64,000 nt of DNA, from the NCBI RefSeq assembly GCF_036924535.1, contig NZ_JAZHRT010000001.1, positions 7,936,001-8,000,000 of the forward strand, given 5' to 3'. Below the pieces are notes generated by a model. The model was not told where the DNA came from, did no database searches, and was given only the letters and a program-made list of their open reading frames with translations. A program made the position numbers and the translations under genes. Below are positions 19,729 to 28,767 of this stretch, piece after piece (the first letter of the stretch is position 1; the number at the start of each line of letters is the position of its first letter). Source of the DNA: Bradyrhizobium sp. AZCC 2262 (GTDB taxonomy: Bacteria > Pseudomonadota > Alphaproteobacteria > Rhizobiales > Xanthobacteraceae).

Positions 19729-20205
19729 ATGTTCTCCTTCCGCTTCGCACTGGGTGCTGCCGTTGTGCTGGGAGTGGCCTCAGGAGCTGCGCTGGCGGCG
19801 GGCGACCTGTCGCGGCAGACGCCGATCGAGGTGACGGTCGATCTGGGTTCACCGGGCAAACATGAATTCGCGCCGAAGCAGCTCAAGTTTGAAACCGGCA
19901 AGCTCTACAAGCTGATCCTGCGCAACACGAGCAGCGATCCGCATTACTTCACCTCGCACGCGTTCTCGCAGATGGTGTTCACACGCAAGGCGCAGGTGAC
20001 GCAGCAACAGAACGGCAAGACCGTGACGCTCGCCGAATTCAAGGGCGCGATCCGCGAGATCGAGGTCTATCCGGGACAATCCGCCGAATGGTGGCTGGTG
20101 CCGATCGCGGCCGGCCGCGCCGGCGACCTGCACTGCGACATCAAGACCAGCGACGGCAAGACCCACGCCGAGCTCGGCATGACCGGCGAGATCGTGATCG
20201 AATAG
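19729..20205 (+). CDS. Exported cupredoxin-like copper protein
   Basis: 158 residues from MFSFRFALGAAVVLGVASGA, a signal peptide with cleavage near ALAAG, so periplasmic. Type 1 copper ligands can be placed: histidine in DPHYF, cysteine in DLHCDIK, and histidine and methionine in KTHAELGM. Such proteins carry electrons or bind copper. AAAAGGAAA lies seven bases before the ATG. The frame is open for 88 codons upstream, but that part lacks a signal peptide and a ribosome-binding site. Confidence 0.88.
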   Translation: MFSFRFALGAAVVLGVASGAALAAGDLSRQTPIEVTVDLGSPGKHEFAPKQLKFETGKLYKLILRNTSSDPHYFTSHAFSQMVFTRKAQVTQQQNGKTVTLAEFKGAIREIEVYPGQSAEWWLVPIAAGRAGDLHCDIKTSDGKTHAELGMTGEIVIE

Positions 20206-20210
20206 CGCGC

Positions 20211-20266
20211 TCCATAGCGTTTTCGAGCGAAGTGGATACCGGTTCGCGTGAAGAAAACGCGTCAGA
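20211..20266. repeat. Dispersed palindromic repeat, family B, copy 2
   Basis: tccatagcgttttcgagcga, then agtggataccggttcgcgtg and aagaaaacgcgtc. It lies just after the cupredoxin stop codon and before a separate perfect palindrome. Confidence 0.8.
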
Positions 20267-20273
20267 AAAAGAA

Positions 20274-20314
20274 TCTAGAGCTTCGGTTCTGATTCAATCA
20301 GAACCGAAGCTCTA
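20274..20314. terminator. Perfect 41-base palindrome between convergent genes
   Basis: Arms of 20 bases (ctagagcttcggttctgatt and its exact complement aatcagaaccgaagctctag) around a single central C. It lies between the convergent cupredoxin and cyclase genes, and its last three bases are the cyclase stop codon. It may act as a two-way transcription end, though no long T-run follows. A shorter related tcggttctga...tagaacc is seen near 62251. Confidence 0.6.
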
Positions 20315-21721
20315 GGGTATCTCGTACACCACCATCTTGTCGGCGATGCCGCGCAGCGCGGCTTCCTTCTGGATCGGCCTGATCGACTCTTTTTCCAGAA
20401 TGGTGGCGACCGCGGGCGATTCGATCACCGGGCTGGTGATGTGGATCTCCTGCGAAGTCGACAGGCTCTGCACCCTTGAAGCGATGTTGACAGTCTGGCC
20501 GAAATAGTCCTGCCGCTCGTTCAGCATCACCGCCAGGCATGGGCCCTCGTGGATGCCGATCTTGACGACCAGGTCCTCCCGGCCGCGCTCGGCATTGAGT
20601 GCGGCCATCGCCGCGCGCATGCGCAACCCCGCCACGATCGCATGTTCCGGCCGGATGAAGGTCGCCATCACGGCGTCACCGATCGTCTTCACCACCGCGC
20701 CCTTCTCGGAGGCGATGATTTCGAGCAGCGCATGGAAATGCGCCCGCACCAGATCGAAGGCAGCGAGATCGCCGACCCGCTCATAGAGCGCAGTGGAGCC
20801 CTTGAGGTCCGTGAACAGGAACGTCAGCGAGGTGATCTTGAGGCGCTGATCGACGTTGAGGTTGTCAGCCTTGAAGACGTCGCGAAAAGTCTGGTTCGAC
20901 AGCATCCGCTTGGCGGTCAGGATCGGCTTGCGCTTGCCGAGCAGCTCATGGAGCGTATCGTTGGCGATCCAGACGGCGGGTAGCACCCGGTGGTCGGTCT
21001 GGTTTTCGAGTGACAAACGCAGCGGCCCCGGACGCATCACGGTCGTGCCGGTCGGCGCGTGCAGCTTGTTGAAGACGATGGAAAACTGCTGGCGCTCGCG
21101 GGTCGGCTCGCCCTGGATATCCAGAAAATGCGCCGAATGCGTCACCGGCTCGAATACGATCACGAACTGATTTGGCAGTTGCAGCGACAGCACCGCCTTC
21201 TCGCCTGCCGGCAGTTCCATGGCCTCGAGCGAGACCTCGTCGATCAGCCGCGTGATCGATTCCTCGCTCAGGTCCATCCCCGAGCTCCAGAATATCTGGC
21301 GGTTATATTCCCAGATCGGCAGCGTATTGGGATCGTGAGCGGCGATGCGCTTGACGCGGGGACTGACGGTGAAAGAAACCTCCACGCGGTCGTCGACGGA
21401 TGCCTCATAACCCTGAGCGCATAACGCGCAATTGTAGTCGTCGTGCCGAAGGGATTTCAGGGTGTCGTGCGCACCGAGCACGCCACCACAGCCGGGACAC
21501 AAGACATTCCAGCTGAGATCGAACAGCCCGAGCCGCGCTGAATGCAGGAAGGCCGAAATAACCTTTTCCTCGTCCAACCCGTTCCGTGCGGAAAAATCCA
21601 GCAGATTGATCCGGTTGAGATCGCGATCGTTGCCCTTCGCGATCAACTGCGAAATGGCGTCGACGACCGCGGGGTCGGCGGTCTGCCGCAGAACTGAGAA
21701 CTGGGCCTCGGTATTGCTCAT
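20312..21721 (-). CDS. Class III adenylate/guanylate cyclase with zinc-ribbon region
   Basis: 469 residues. A zinc ribbon is formed by CPGC and CALC about 20 residues apart in the first quarter. A middle domain of unknown type follows. The cyclase domain begins near residue 300 with LFTDLKGSTALYERVGD, holding the first metal aspartate, and continues with TIGDAVMATF, holding the second, and DYFGQTVNIASR. It should make cAMP or cGMP in the cytoplasm, with the N-terminal half as likely sensor. The stop codon is the edge of a perfect palindrome. Confidence 0.92.
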   Translation of the reverse strand: MSNTEAQFSVLRQTADPAVVDAISQLIAKGNDRDLNRINLLDFSARNGLDEEKVISAFLHSARLGLFDLSWNVLCPGCGGVLGAHDTLKSLRHDDYNCALCAQGYEASVDDRVEVSFTVSPRVKRIAAHDPNTLPIWEYNRQIFWSSGMDLSEESITRLIDEVSLEAMELPAGEKAVLSLQLPNQFVIVFEPVTHSAHFLDIQGEPTRERQQFSIVFNKLHAPTGTTVMRPGPLRLSLENQTDHRVLPAVWIANDTLHELLGKRKPILTAKRMLSNQTFRDVFKADNLNVDQRLKITSLTFLFTDLKGSTALYERVGDLAAFDLVRAHFHALLEIIASEKGAVVKTIGDAVMATFIRPEHAIVAGLRMRAAMAALNAERGREDLVVKIGIHEGPCLAVMLNERQDYFGQTVNIASRVQSLSTSQEIHITSPVIESPAVATILEKESIRPIQKEAALRGIADKMVVYEIP

Positions 21722-21834
21722 GCTGACAACCTAGATGACGTTCACAAAGCGGCTCCGCAAGGTGCCGGTTGTTGTTTGACGCGTTTTCTTCGCCGGCAAT
21801 CCATCCGGATCATCCGGGGCTTTCGGCTCGACGA

Positions 21835-23220
21835 CTACCGGGGCGTGATGGCAAACATCGGCGAACGGTCCGGCTGCGTCGTCACCACACCGATCGGCAT
21901 CACCGGCTGCTTGTCGACCAGCGTGACCCGAAACGCGCCGATCATCTTCGCCAGCGCCAGCGTGGCTTCGACCAGCGCGAAATGCGCGCCGATGCAGACG
22001 CGTGCGCCGACGCCGAACGGCAGATAGGCGAAGCGATCGGGCGGCGTGCCGATCATGAAGCGGGACGGGATGAAGGCGTTCGGATCGCGCCAGAGTTTTT
22101 CGTGCCGATGCAACAGCCATGGCGCGATCAGGATGACATCCTGCTTCTTGACCGGAAGCCCCATGATCGTATCCGGCACGCTGGCTGCACGCGCAATCAG
22201 GAACGCCGGCGGATAGAGCCGCATGGTTTCGTCGATCACCGCACGGGTGAATTTCAGCCGCTCGATATCGAGCGCCCCATTGGCGGTTGCGCCCTGCACC
22301 TCATTGGCGACGTCCTGCTGGATCGCAGGATCGAGCGCCAGCAGGTAGAGCGCCCAGAACAGCGCGGTGGCCGTGGTCTCGTGGCCGGCCAGAATCATGG
22401 TCGCGATCTGATCGCCGAGCTGCGCATCGGTGAAGGCCTCGCCGGTTTCCGGATCGCGCGCGTCACCCATCAGGTCGAACAGGTCGCGCGCCGGCGCGCC
22501 CTCGTTCTTGCCGGCGGCGCGGCGTTCGGCCATCAGCATGCCGACGAAGGCCGTCCAGCGCTTGCGAAAGCGGGCGCGGGAAAGATCCTGCGGGCTCGGC
22601 CAGCTCAGCGGCAGCAATAAATCGAGAAAACGCGGATGCGCCAGCCGCTCGCCATATTCCATGACGAAATCGCGCAACGCAGCGCCATGGCGATCCATCC
22701 CGAACGAAAACATCGTGCGGCCGGCGATCTCCAGCGTCATCCGCTGCATGGCTTCGCGCAGGTCGACGGGCGCGTTGCTGCCGGCCCTGAGCTTGGCGAC
22801 CGTCTCGTCGGTCGCCGCCAGCATGTGTGGAACGAGCGGCGTCACCGCGCGCGGCGTGAAGGCCGGCGCGAGCGTCCGGCGCTGGTGTTTCCACGCGCGT
22901 CCTTCGGCAATCAGCAGGCCTTGGCCCAATATCGGACGTAACACCCGCAAGCTGACCGGCGTGCGCGTATAGTTTTCGTAATTGTCGACCAGCACATGCC
23001 GGATCGCATCGGGCGCGTTCAGAATGAAGCTGCTGTGCCCGAAAAAGCGGCCCTGGACGATATCTTCCTCATAGGCCCGCTGGCCCCACATGCCGATCGG
23101 GCTGATGCGGATCGCCTTCAGCCGCCCGAACATATTCATGTCGCTGGCGGCCCGTGGCGGGCTTGGCGGCACCAGCGGCGCGCGTGCAGCCGGCATGTCG
23201 TAGGCTTCGGCGATGCTCAT
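21835..23220 (-). CDS. Cytochrome P450
   Basis: 461 residues from MSIAEAYDMPAARAPL. All P450 hallmarks are present: I-helix AGHETT, ExxR in DETMRLYPP, and the haem-cysteine loop FAYLPFGVGARVCIG. No membrane anchor is seen, as usual for bacterial P450s, which need separate redox partners; none is adjacent. Substrate unknown. The frame is open for 47 more codons upstream, but this stretch resembles dispersed repeat family E (gtagcccgga...ggatcctgc), so the longer start is rejected. A Tat-exported hydrolase gene ends 150 bases upstream. Confidence 0.93.
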   Translation of the reverse strand: MSIAEAYDMPAARAPLVPPSPPRAASDMNMFGRLKAIRISPIGMWGQRAYEEDIVQGRFFGHSSFILNAPDAIRHVLVDNYENYTRTPVSLRVLRPILGQGLLIAEGRAWKHQRRTLAPAFTPRAVTPLVPHMLAATDETVAKLRAGSNAPVDLREAMQRMTLEIAGRTMFSFGMDRHGAALRDFVMEYGERLAHPRFLDLLLPLSWPSPQDLSRARFRKRWTAFVGMLMAERRAAGKNEGAPARDLFDLMGDARDPETGEAFTDAQLGDQIATMILAGHETTATALFWALYLLALDPAIQQDVANEVQGATANGALDIERLKFTRAVIDETMRLYPPAFLIARAASVPDTIMGLPVKKQDVILIAPWLLHRHEKLWRDPNAFIPSRFMIGTPPDRFAYLPFGVGARVCIGAHFALVEATLALAKMIGAFRVTLVDKQPVMPIGVVTTQPDRSPMFAITPR

Positions 23221-23370
23221 GGGCGCCACTTCCGTAGCCCGGAAGAGCGCAGCGATATCCGGGATCCTGCCAAAGCCCCGCATATCGCTGCGCTCCTGCG
23301 GGCTGCTGCTCAACCTTTGTCGCCGATCCGGGCGCCATAAAGGCGCATCCGGAACGGCCACCCCGAACAG

Positions 23371-24795
23371 CTAATAAGTCAGTTCGGCAACCGCAATCCG
23401 GTTTTCCGAGGTCGGCCAGGCCCGCGCCACGATTCGCTCTGTATTGAATATTGTTGCCACGGGGCGGCCGACCTCCTCCGCCGGAAGCCGCAAGGTCGTG
23501 ACCGAATCGGTCGGCACGCCGGATTTCACGTCCTTCGGCTCCTTGCCGTCGATCAGCACCACATCCCGCGGCAAGCCGAAATAACCGCGTGGACGCGACA
23601 TCAGGACCACGGCACCCGCGCCAGCATCGGCCGTCCCGAGCGGGCGCGCGGCGCGCAGATGCACGATCTCGGATGAGCGCGGAAACGGCGAGCGATAGAA
23701 ATGCGTGGTGGGAGCGCCGGCCGATGCCAGTACGATTTCGAGATACCAGCTCGGCTCGACCAGCGCCGGCCCCCAACGGCCATCGGCGCCGGTCTGCGAC
23801 GAATGGATCGGCCCGCCGGTGCGTTCGCCGGTCTCGGGAGAGACGCGATAGATTTCAACCGTCGCGCCGGAGACCGGACGGTTGGTGACAACGCCGCCCG
23901 GCGTGCCCGTCACAAGCCCACTCAGTTTGACTTCCGCTTCCGGCAGTATCTCGATGCGTGACGGCTCCCTCCCTGCGATGAATTTATAGATCTCGCGAAA
24001 TGCGCGCGGATGAAATGCCACCTCACGATGATCGAGTGCGCCGAGCACAAGATTGGTCGCGCCCTTCAGCGCAGGGCCGTCCGATGTCACGCCGGTCGGC
24101 GTGCCGGGCTTGCCGACGAAACGGCCATCGGCTTGCGCATATTTGTCGATGCCATCGCTGCGCAAGGTGAGGAACGCGGTGCCCGGCGTCACTTCGGTCT
24201 CGCCCTCGTTCAGGCCGCGCAGGAACGGGCCGCGGCCGTTGAACTCGCCGCCAAGACCCTCGTCCCATTCATAGATGCCATGGTTGGGAACACCGCACAG
24301 CACCGCGTGGCTGATATCGGCGCCGCCGCCGTTCCTGATGTAGTTGCGAATCGAATAGCCGCCGCGCGAACTACCGACGAGGGCGATGCGTGCCGCGCCG
24401 GTGCGGCGCCGCAATTCCTTGACGGCCTCGCCGAGTTCGCGGCGCTGGTCTTCGGTCGAGGAACGGCTTGGCTGCTCCACTTTGTCGTCGCTGCGCGCCA
24501 AGGGATCGGTGAAATTGATCGCGAACATCCGATCGCGCGGCATGCCGTTCGATTCCATCCGCCAGAGCGTCGTGACCCAGAGCGCCGCATGATCGCCATT
24601 GCCATGCACGAACAGAATCGGCGGTATTTCCGCAACGCCCGGCGCAGTCTGCGCCAGGGCTTGAGAACTGAAGGCTTGAGAACTGAAGGCTTGAGAATTG
24701 AAGACTTGAGAATTGAAGGCCGAAAGGCCGAATGGACCGGCCAGCAAGGGTAACGCCCCGGCACCTTTCAGGACCAACCGCCGCGATAGCCTCAT
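23371..24795 (-). CDS. Tat-exported alpha/beta hydrolase with tandem repeat in its leader
   Basis: 474 residues. The twin-arginine leader SRRLVLKG starts at residue 4, then a hydrophobic core and, before the ALAQT cleavage site, four tandem five-residue units of the form (A/V)F(N/S)SQ encoded by a 15-bp DNA repeat. The mature part has an alpha/beta hydrolase fold (LFVHGNGDHAALW, nucleophile elbow GSSRGG) and a C-terminal beta-sandwich region (VSGATVEIYRV) like poly-hydroxyalkanoate or lipase accessory domains. Folded export to the periplasm is expected. Substrate unknown; P450 next door may be linked. Confidence 0.87.
   Translation of the reverse strand: MRLSRRLVLKGAGALPLLAGPFGLSAFNSQVFNSQAFSSQAFSSQALAQTAPGVAEIPPILFVHGNGDHAALWVTTLWRMESNGMPRDRMFAINFTDPLARSDDKVEQPSRSSTEDQRRELGEAVKELRRRTGAARIALVGSSRGGYSIRNYIRNGGGADISHAVLCGVPNHGIYEWDEGLGGEFNGRGPFLRGLNEGETEVTPGTAFLTLRSDGIDKYAQADGRFVGKPGTPTGVTSDGPALKGATNLVLGALDHREVAFHPRAFREIYKFIAGREPSRIEILPEAEVKLSGLVTGTPGGVVTNRPVSGATVEIYRVSPETGERTGGPIHSSQTGADGRWGPALVEPSWYLEIVLASAGAPTTHFYRSPFPRSSEIVHLRAARPLGTADAGAGAVVLMSRPRGYFGLPRDVVLIDGKEPKDVKSGVPTDSVTTLRLPAEEVGRPVATIFNTERIVARAWPTSENRIAVAELTY
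24661..24720. repeat. Four tandem 15-bp units in the hydrolase leader
   Basis: Units ttgagaactgaaggc (24661, 24676, identical), ttgagaattgaagac (24691) and ttgagaattgaaggc (24706). The length is a multiple of three, so gain or loss of a unit keeps the frame and only lengthens the spacer after the Tat signal core. Confidence 0.95.
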
Positions 24796-24944
24796 TTCAT
24801 TACCTCCCGTTACTTTTCAATACTTTAGCTGTGCTGTAGCACCGTCAATAGCGGCCGAACTACTGGACAGAGCAGGGCTTTCGCAGGCATCACTTTAAAT
24901 TCGAACGGAATCAAGCCGGTGACAGCCGGCCAACGGAACGGGCC

Positions 24945-26636
24945 ATGACCGACCAGCCGAAACGCTCGCGTTTTGCTACCGACAGCATCGCGGCGCCGTT
25001 GCGGCATGCGGTATTCCGGCGCATCTGGCTCGCCAGCCTCGTCTCTAACCTCGGCATATTGATCCAGGGCGTTGGCGCGGCCTGGGCAATGACGCAGATG
25101 ACGTCGTCGGCCGACAAGGTCGCGCTGGTGCAGACCGCGCTGATGCTGCCGATCATGCTGATCGCGATGCCGGCCGGCGCGATCGCCGACATGCACGACC
25201 GGCGTATCGTGGCGCTGGTCTCGCTCGCAATCGCGCTTGTCGGCGCGACCGTGTTGACGGTGCTGGCGTGGTTCAACCTTGTCACGCCGAATATCCTGCT
25301 GGCGCTGTGTTTCGTGGTCGGCAGCGGCATGGCGCTGTTCGGACCGGCCTGGCAGGCCTCGGTCAGCGAGCAGGTGCCGGCGGAAACGCTGCCGTCGGCG
25401 GTCGCGCTCAACGGCATCAGCTACAATATCGCGCGAAGTTTTGGCCCTGCGATCGGCGGCATCGTGGTGGCGACCGCAGGCGCGGTGGCGGCGTTTGCCG
25501 TAAATGCGCTGCTCTATCTGCCGCTGATGGTGGTGCTGTTTCTGTGGAACCGAGCCCACGAACCTTCGCGCCTGCCGCGCGAACGGCTCAACCGCGCCAT
25601 CGTCTCGGGCGTACGCTACATCGCCAACTCGCCGTCGATCCGTATCGTGCTGATACGAACACTGGTGACCGGCCTGATCGGCGGCTCGGTCTCGGCGCTG
25701 ATGCCGCTGGTCGCGCGCGACCTCTTGCATGGCGGCGCGCAAACCTACGGCGTCATGCTGGGTGCCTTCGGCATGGGTGCGGTGTTTGGTGCGCTCAATA
25801 TCGCCGAAGTGCGCCGCCGCTTGAGCGGCGAGGCCGCGGTACGCGCCTGCGCGATATCGATGGCCGGCGCCATCGCTGCGGTCGCCCTGAGCACGAGCGC
25901 GATCCTGACGGCGATTGCCCTGGTGCTCGCCGGTGCGGTGTGGATGCTGGCGGTCGCCTTGTTCAACATCGGCGTGCAGCTCTCGGCGCCGCGCTGGGTC
26001 GCCGGCCGCTCGCTGGCGGCGTTCCAGGCTTCGATCGCCGGCGGCATCGCAATGGGGAGCTGGGGCTGGGGACATCTCACCGACGCCGCCGGCGTGGAGA
26101 TCGCGCTGCTGGTTTCCGCCGGTCTGATGCTGCTGTCGCCACTGCTCGGGATCTGGCTGCGAATGCCGCCGGTCGGTGCGCGCAACGAGGCTGCCAGCGA
26201 AGTGCTCGCAGATCCCGAAGTGCGGCTGTCGCTGACGGGACGCAGCGGGCCGCTGGTGGTCGAAATCGAATATCGCGTCGCGCAGGACAACGCCCGCGCG
26301 TTCCACAATGTGATGCAGGAGGTGCAGCTCAGCCGCCAGCGCAACGGCGCCTATGGCTGGTCGATCGCGCGCGACATCGGCGACCCTGAATTATGGACCG
26401 AACGCTATCATTGCCCGACCTGGCTGGATTATCTGCGCCAGCGTAACCGTGCGACGCAATCCGAGCGTGCGCTGCACCAGCTCGCGATCGACTTTCATCT
26501 CGGGCCTGAACCGATCCGCGTCCGCCGCATGCTGGAGCGGCCGTTCGGTTCGGTCCGATGGAAGGAAGATACCCCCGACCGCGCCGCCAACGAGGTCCTG
26601 CCGGTGGTGGCGACAGCCGCCGGCAGCAGCACCTGA
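24945..26636 (+). CDS. MFS transporter (MFS_3/EntS-like) with C-terminal soluble domain
   Basis: 563 residues. Residues 1-410 hold about 12 hydrophobic segments of the major facilitator fold, with the family loop ADMHDRRIVALVSL between helices 2 and 3. The final 150 residues are soluble (VEIEYRVAQDNARAFHNVMQ, YHCPTWLDYLRQR) and resemble the antibiotic-monooxygenase-like tail of many MFS_3 proteins. Inner-membrane exporter, substrate unknown. It diverges from the Tat hydrolase gene across 149 bases that should hold both promoters. Confidence 0.92.
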   Translation: MTDQPKRSRFATDSIAAPLRHAVFRRIWLASLVSNLGILIQGVGAAWAMTQMTSSADKVALVQTALMLPIMLIAMPAGAIADMHDRRIVALVSLAIALVGATVLTVLAWFNLVTPNILLALCFVVGSGMALFGPAWQASVSEQVPAETLPSAVALNGISYNIARSFGPAIGGIVVATAGAVAAFAVNALLYLPLMVVLFLWNRAHEPSRLPRERLNRAIVSGVRYIANSPSIRIVLIRTLVTGLIGGSVSALMPLVARDLLHGGAQTYGVMLGAFGMGAVFGALNIAEVRRRLSGEAAVRACAISMAGAIAAVALSTSAILTAIALVLAGAVWMLAVALFNIGVQLSAPRWVAGRSLAAFQASIAGGIAMGSWGWGHLTDAAGVEIALLVSAGLMLLSPLLGIWLRMPPVGARNEAASEVLADPEVRLSLTGRSGPLVVEIEYRVAQDNARAFHNVMQEVQLSRQRNGAYGWSIARDIGDPELWTERYHCPTWLDYLRQRNRATQSERALHQLAIDFHLGPEPIRVRRMLERPFGSVRWKEDTPDRAANEVLPVVATAAGSST

Positions 26637-26857
26637 TTCTACCGACGCTGTACGGTCGCGTGGTGCTCCCGGCTGGCCGTTAACCAGTCGGGCAGCCCGC
26701 CAGTGCCATGGCGGTGCTCATGGGTTGCCGCCCACGCCCGCGCCGCAACGCCGCACTGGTATAACGTATCCTTGCCAAAGCTCGGGCCCGGCCTCTAGAG
26801 TTCGCCCCAATCAACAAGGCCGGCCGTCCAAGGACCGGTCCAACCGGGAGGACGCCC

Positions 26858-27997
26858 ATGACCAAACCAACCAAGGACAAGACTTCGACGCGCCGCCGCT
26901 TCCTGAAAGTGGCCGCCGCGAGTGCCGCCACGGCAGTGGCCGCTCCGACCGTCGTCAATGCGCAGGGGCCGATCAGCATGCGCTGGCAGAGCACCTGGCC
27001 GTCAAAGGACATTTTCCACGAATACGCCCTCGACTACGCCAAGAAGGTCAACGACATGACCGGCGGCGACCTCAAGATCGAGGTGCTGCCGGCCGGCGCC
27101 GTGGTACCCGCATTCGGGCTGCTCGATGCGGTGTCCAAGGGCGTGCTGGACGGCGGCCACGGCGTGCTCGTTTATCATTATGGCAAGCAAACCGCACTGG
27201 CGCTGTGGGGCTCGGGCCCCGGTTTTGCCATGGACGCCAACATGCTGCTGTCCTGGCACCGCTATGGCGGCGGCAAGGAACTGCTCGCCAAGCTCTATGA
27301 TTCGATCGGCGCCAACGTCGTGTCGTTCCCCTACGGGCCGATGCCGACGCAGCCGTTCGGCTGGTTCAAGAAACCGATCGCCAAGGCCGACGATATCAAG
27401 GGCCTGAAGTACCGCACCGTCGGCATCTCCATTGACGTGTTCACCGCGATGGGCGCGGCCGTGAACGCGCTGCCCGGCGGCGAAATCGTCTCCGCCATGG
27501 ACCGCGGCCTGCTCGACGCGGCCGAGTTCAACAATGCCACCTCGGACCGCGTGCTCGGTTTCCCCGACGTCTCCAAGGTCTGCATGCTGCAGAGCTATCA
27601 CCAGAACGCAGAGCAGTTCGAGATCACCTTCAACAAGGACAAATACAACGCGCTGCCGGAGAAGATGAAGGCGATCATCGCCAACGCGGTGGATGCAGCT
27701 TCGGCGGACATGTCCTGGAAGGCGATCGACCGCTACTCCAAGGACTACGCGGAGATGCAGAGCAAGGACAACGTCAAGTTCTACAAGACGCCCGACGCCA
27801 TCCTGAAGCAGCAGCTCGAGGTCTATGACGAAGTCGTCAAGAAGAAGTCCGCAGAAAATCCGCTGTTCAAGGAAATCCTGCAATCCCAGCTCGCGTTCGC
27901 CAAGCGCACGACGCAATGGGAGCAGGACACGGTGGTGAGCCGCAAGATGGCATACGACCATTACTTCGGCGCCAATGGAGCGGCCAAGAAGCTCTGA
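26858..27997 (+). CDS. TRAP transporter substrate-binding protein (DctP family)
   Basis: 379 residues. A Tat leader (TRRRFLKVAAASAATAVAA, cleavage near VNAQ) is followed by the DctP fold: WPSKDIFHEYALDYAKKVND, LPAGAVVPAFGLLDAVSKG, and the hallmark arginine in GLKYRTVGI. This places it with the TRAP-type mannitol/chloroaromatic or 2-oxoacid binding proteins, which capture organic acids in the periplasm. GGGAGG lies eight bases before the ATG. First of three TRAP genes in one operon with both permease subunits. Confidence 0.95.
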   Translation: MTKPTKDKTSTRRRFLKVAAASAATAVAAPTVVNAQGPISMRWQSTWPSKDIFHEYALDYAKKVNDMTGGDLKIEVLPAGAVVPAFGLLDAVSKGVLDGGHGVLVYHYGKQTALALWGSGPGFAMDANMLLSWHRYGGGKELLAKLYDSIGANVVSFPYGPMPTQPFGWFKKPIAKADDIKGLKYRTVGISIDVFTAMGAAVNALPGGEIVSAMDRGLLDAAEFNNATSDRVLGFPDVSKVCMLQSYHQNAEQFEITFNKDKYNALPEKMKAIIANAVDAASADMSWKAIDRYSKDYAEMQSKDNVKFYKTPDAILKQQLEVYDEVVKKKSAENPLFKEILQSQLAFAKRTTQWEQDTVVSRKMAYDHYFGANGAAKKL

Positions 27998-28098
27998 GGC
28001 CGCGCTGAAAATGTCCTGAACAAGCAGAGCACCATCCGGCAGCGCGATCCGGATAGTGCTCTGTGCTATCGGAGTTCCGCGATGAACGGCCGCACCCC

Positions 28099-28767
28099 AT
28101 GAGCGTCCAGAGCTTCCTGCACACTATCGACGGCATCAGCACCTGGGTCGGCAAAGCCACCGCGTGGCTGATGATCGTGCTGATGAGCGCCGTCTGCATC
28201 GAAGTCTTCAAGCGCTACATCATGAATATGCCGACGTCCTGGATCTTCGACCTGGATAACATGCTGTACGGGACGCTGTTCATGCTGTGCGGCGCCTACA
28301 CGCTGGCGCAGAACGCCCATGTCAGGGGCGACTTCCTTTATTCCTCGATGCGGCCGCGCACCCAGGCGACGCTCGACCTCGTGCTGTACATCGTGTTCTT
28401 TCTGCCCGGCATCGCCGCGCTGGTCTATGCCGGCTACTTCTATGCCGCGGACTCCTGGCATATCGCCGAGCATTCCAACGTCACGGCGGATGGTCCGCCG
28501 GTCTACCATTTCAAGTCGGTGATACCGTTGGCCGGCGCGCTGATCATGCTGCAGGGCGTTGCCGAGATCGTGCGCTGCGTGGTTTGCCTGAAGACCGGCG
28601 AGTGGCCGAGCCGGCTGAAGGACGTCGCCGAGATAGACGTCATCGAGGAGCAGCTCGCGCACAGCGAATATGTCGACGACGAATCACGCAAGGTCGCGAT
28701 CGAGGGCGCGGCGCGCATCGACGAAATGGCGCGTCAGCGCGGAATGGGCGGAGACGTGCAAACATGA
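28099..28767 (+). CDS. TRAP transporter small permease (DctQ family)
   Basis: 222 residues from MSVQSFLHTIDGISTWVG, with four membrane helices and the DctQ-type motif IFDLDNMLYGTLFMLCGAYTLAQNAHVRGDF. The extended charged C-terminus (IEEQLAHSEYVDDESRK) is cytoplasmic. It pairs with the large permease, whose ATG overlaps this gene's TGA as ATGA (28764-28767), and with the binding protein 101 bases upstream. An open frame begins at 28063, but MSVQ fits the family better. Confidence 0.93.
   Translation: MSVQSFLHTIDGISTWVGKATAWLMIVLMSAVCIEVFKRYIMNMPTSWIFDLDNMLYGTLFMLCGAYTLAQNAHVRGDFLYSSMRPRTQATLDLVLYIVFFLPGIAALVYAGYFYAADSWHIAEHSNVTADGPPVYHFKSVIPLAGALIMLQGVAEIVRCVVCLKTGEWPSRLKDVAEIDVIEEQLAHSEYVDDESRKVAIEGAARIDEMARQRGMGGDVQT

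Noticed and set aside
23221..23361. Upstream start for the P450
   Set aside because: The extension resembles repeat family E and adds residues unlike P450 N-termini.
24661..24720. Tandem 15-bp units as a CRISPR array
   Set aside because: Units are contiguous with no spacers and encode an in-frame peptide. No CRISPR array was seen in the window.
28287..28763. Long upstream extension of the DctM frame
   Set aside because: It overlaps dctQ in another frame; the ATGA junction at 28764 is the natural start.
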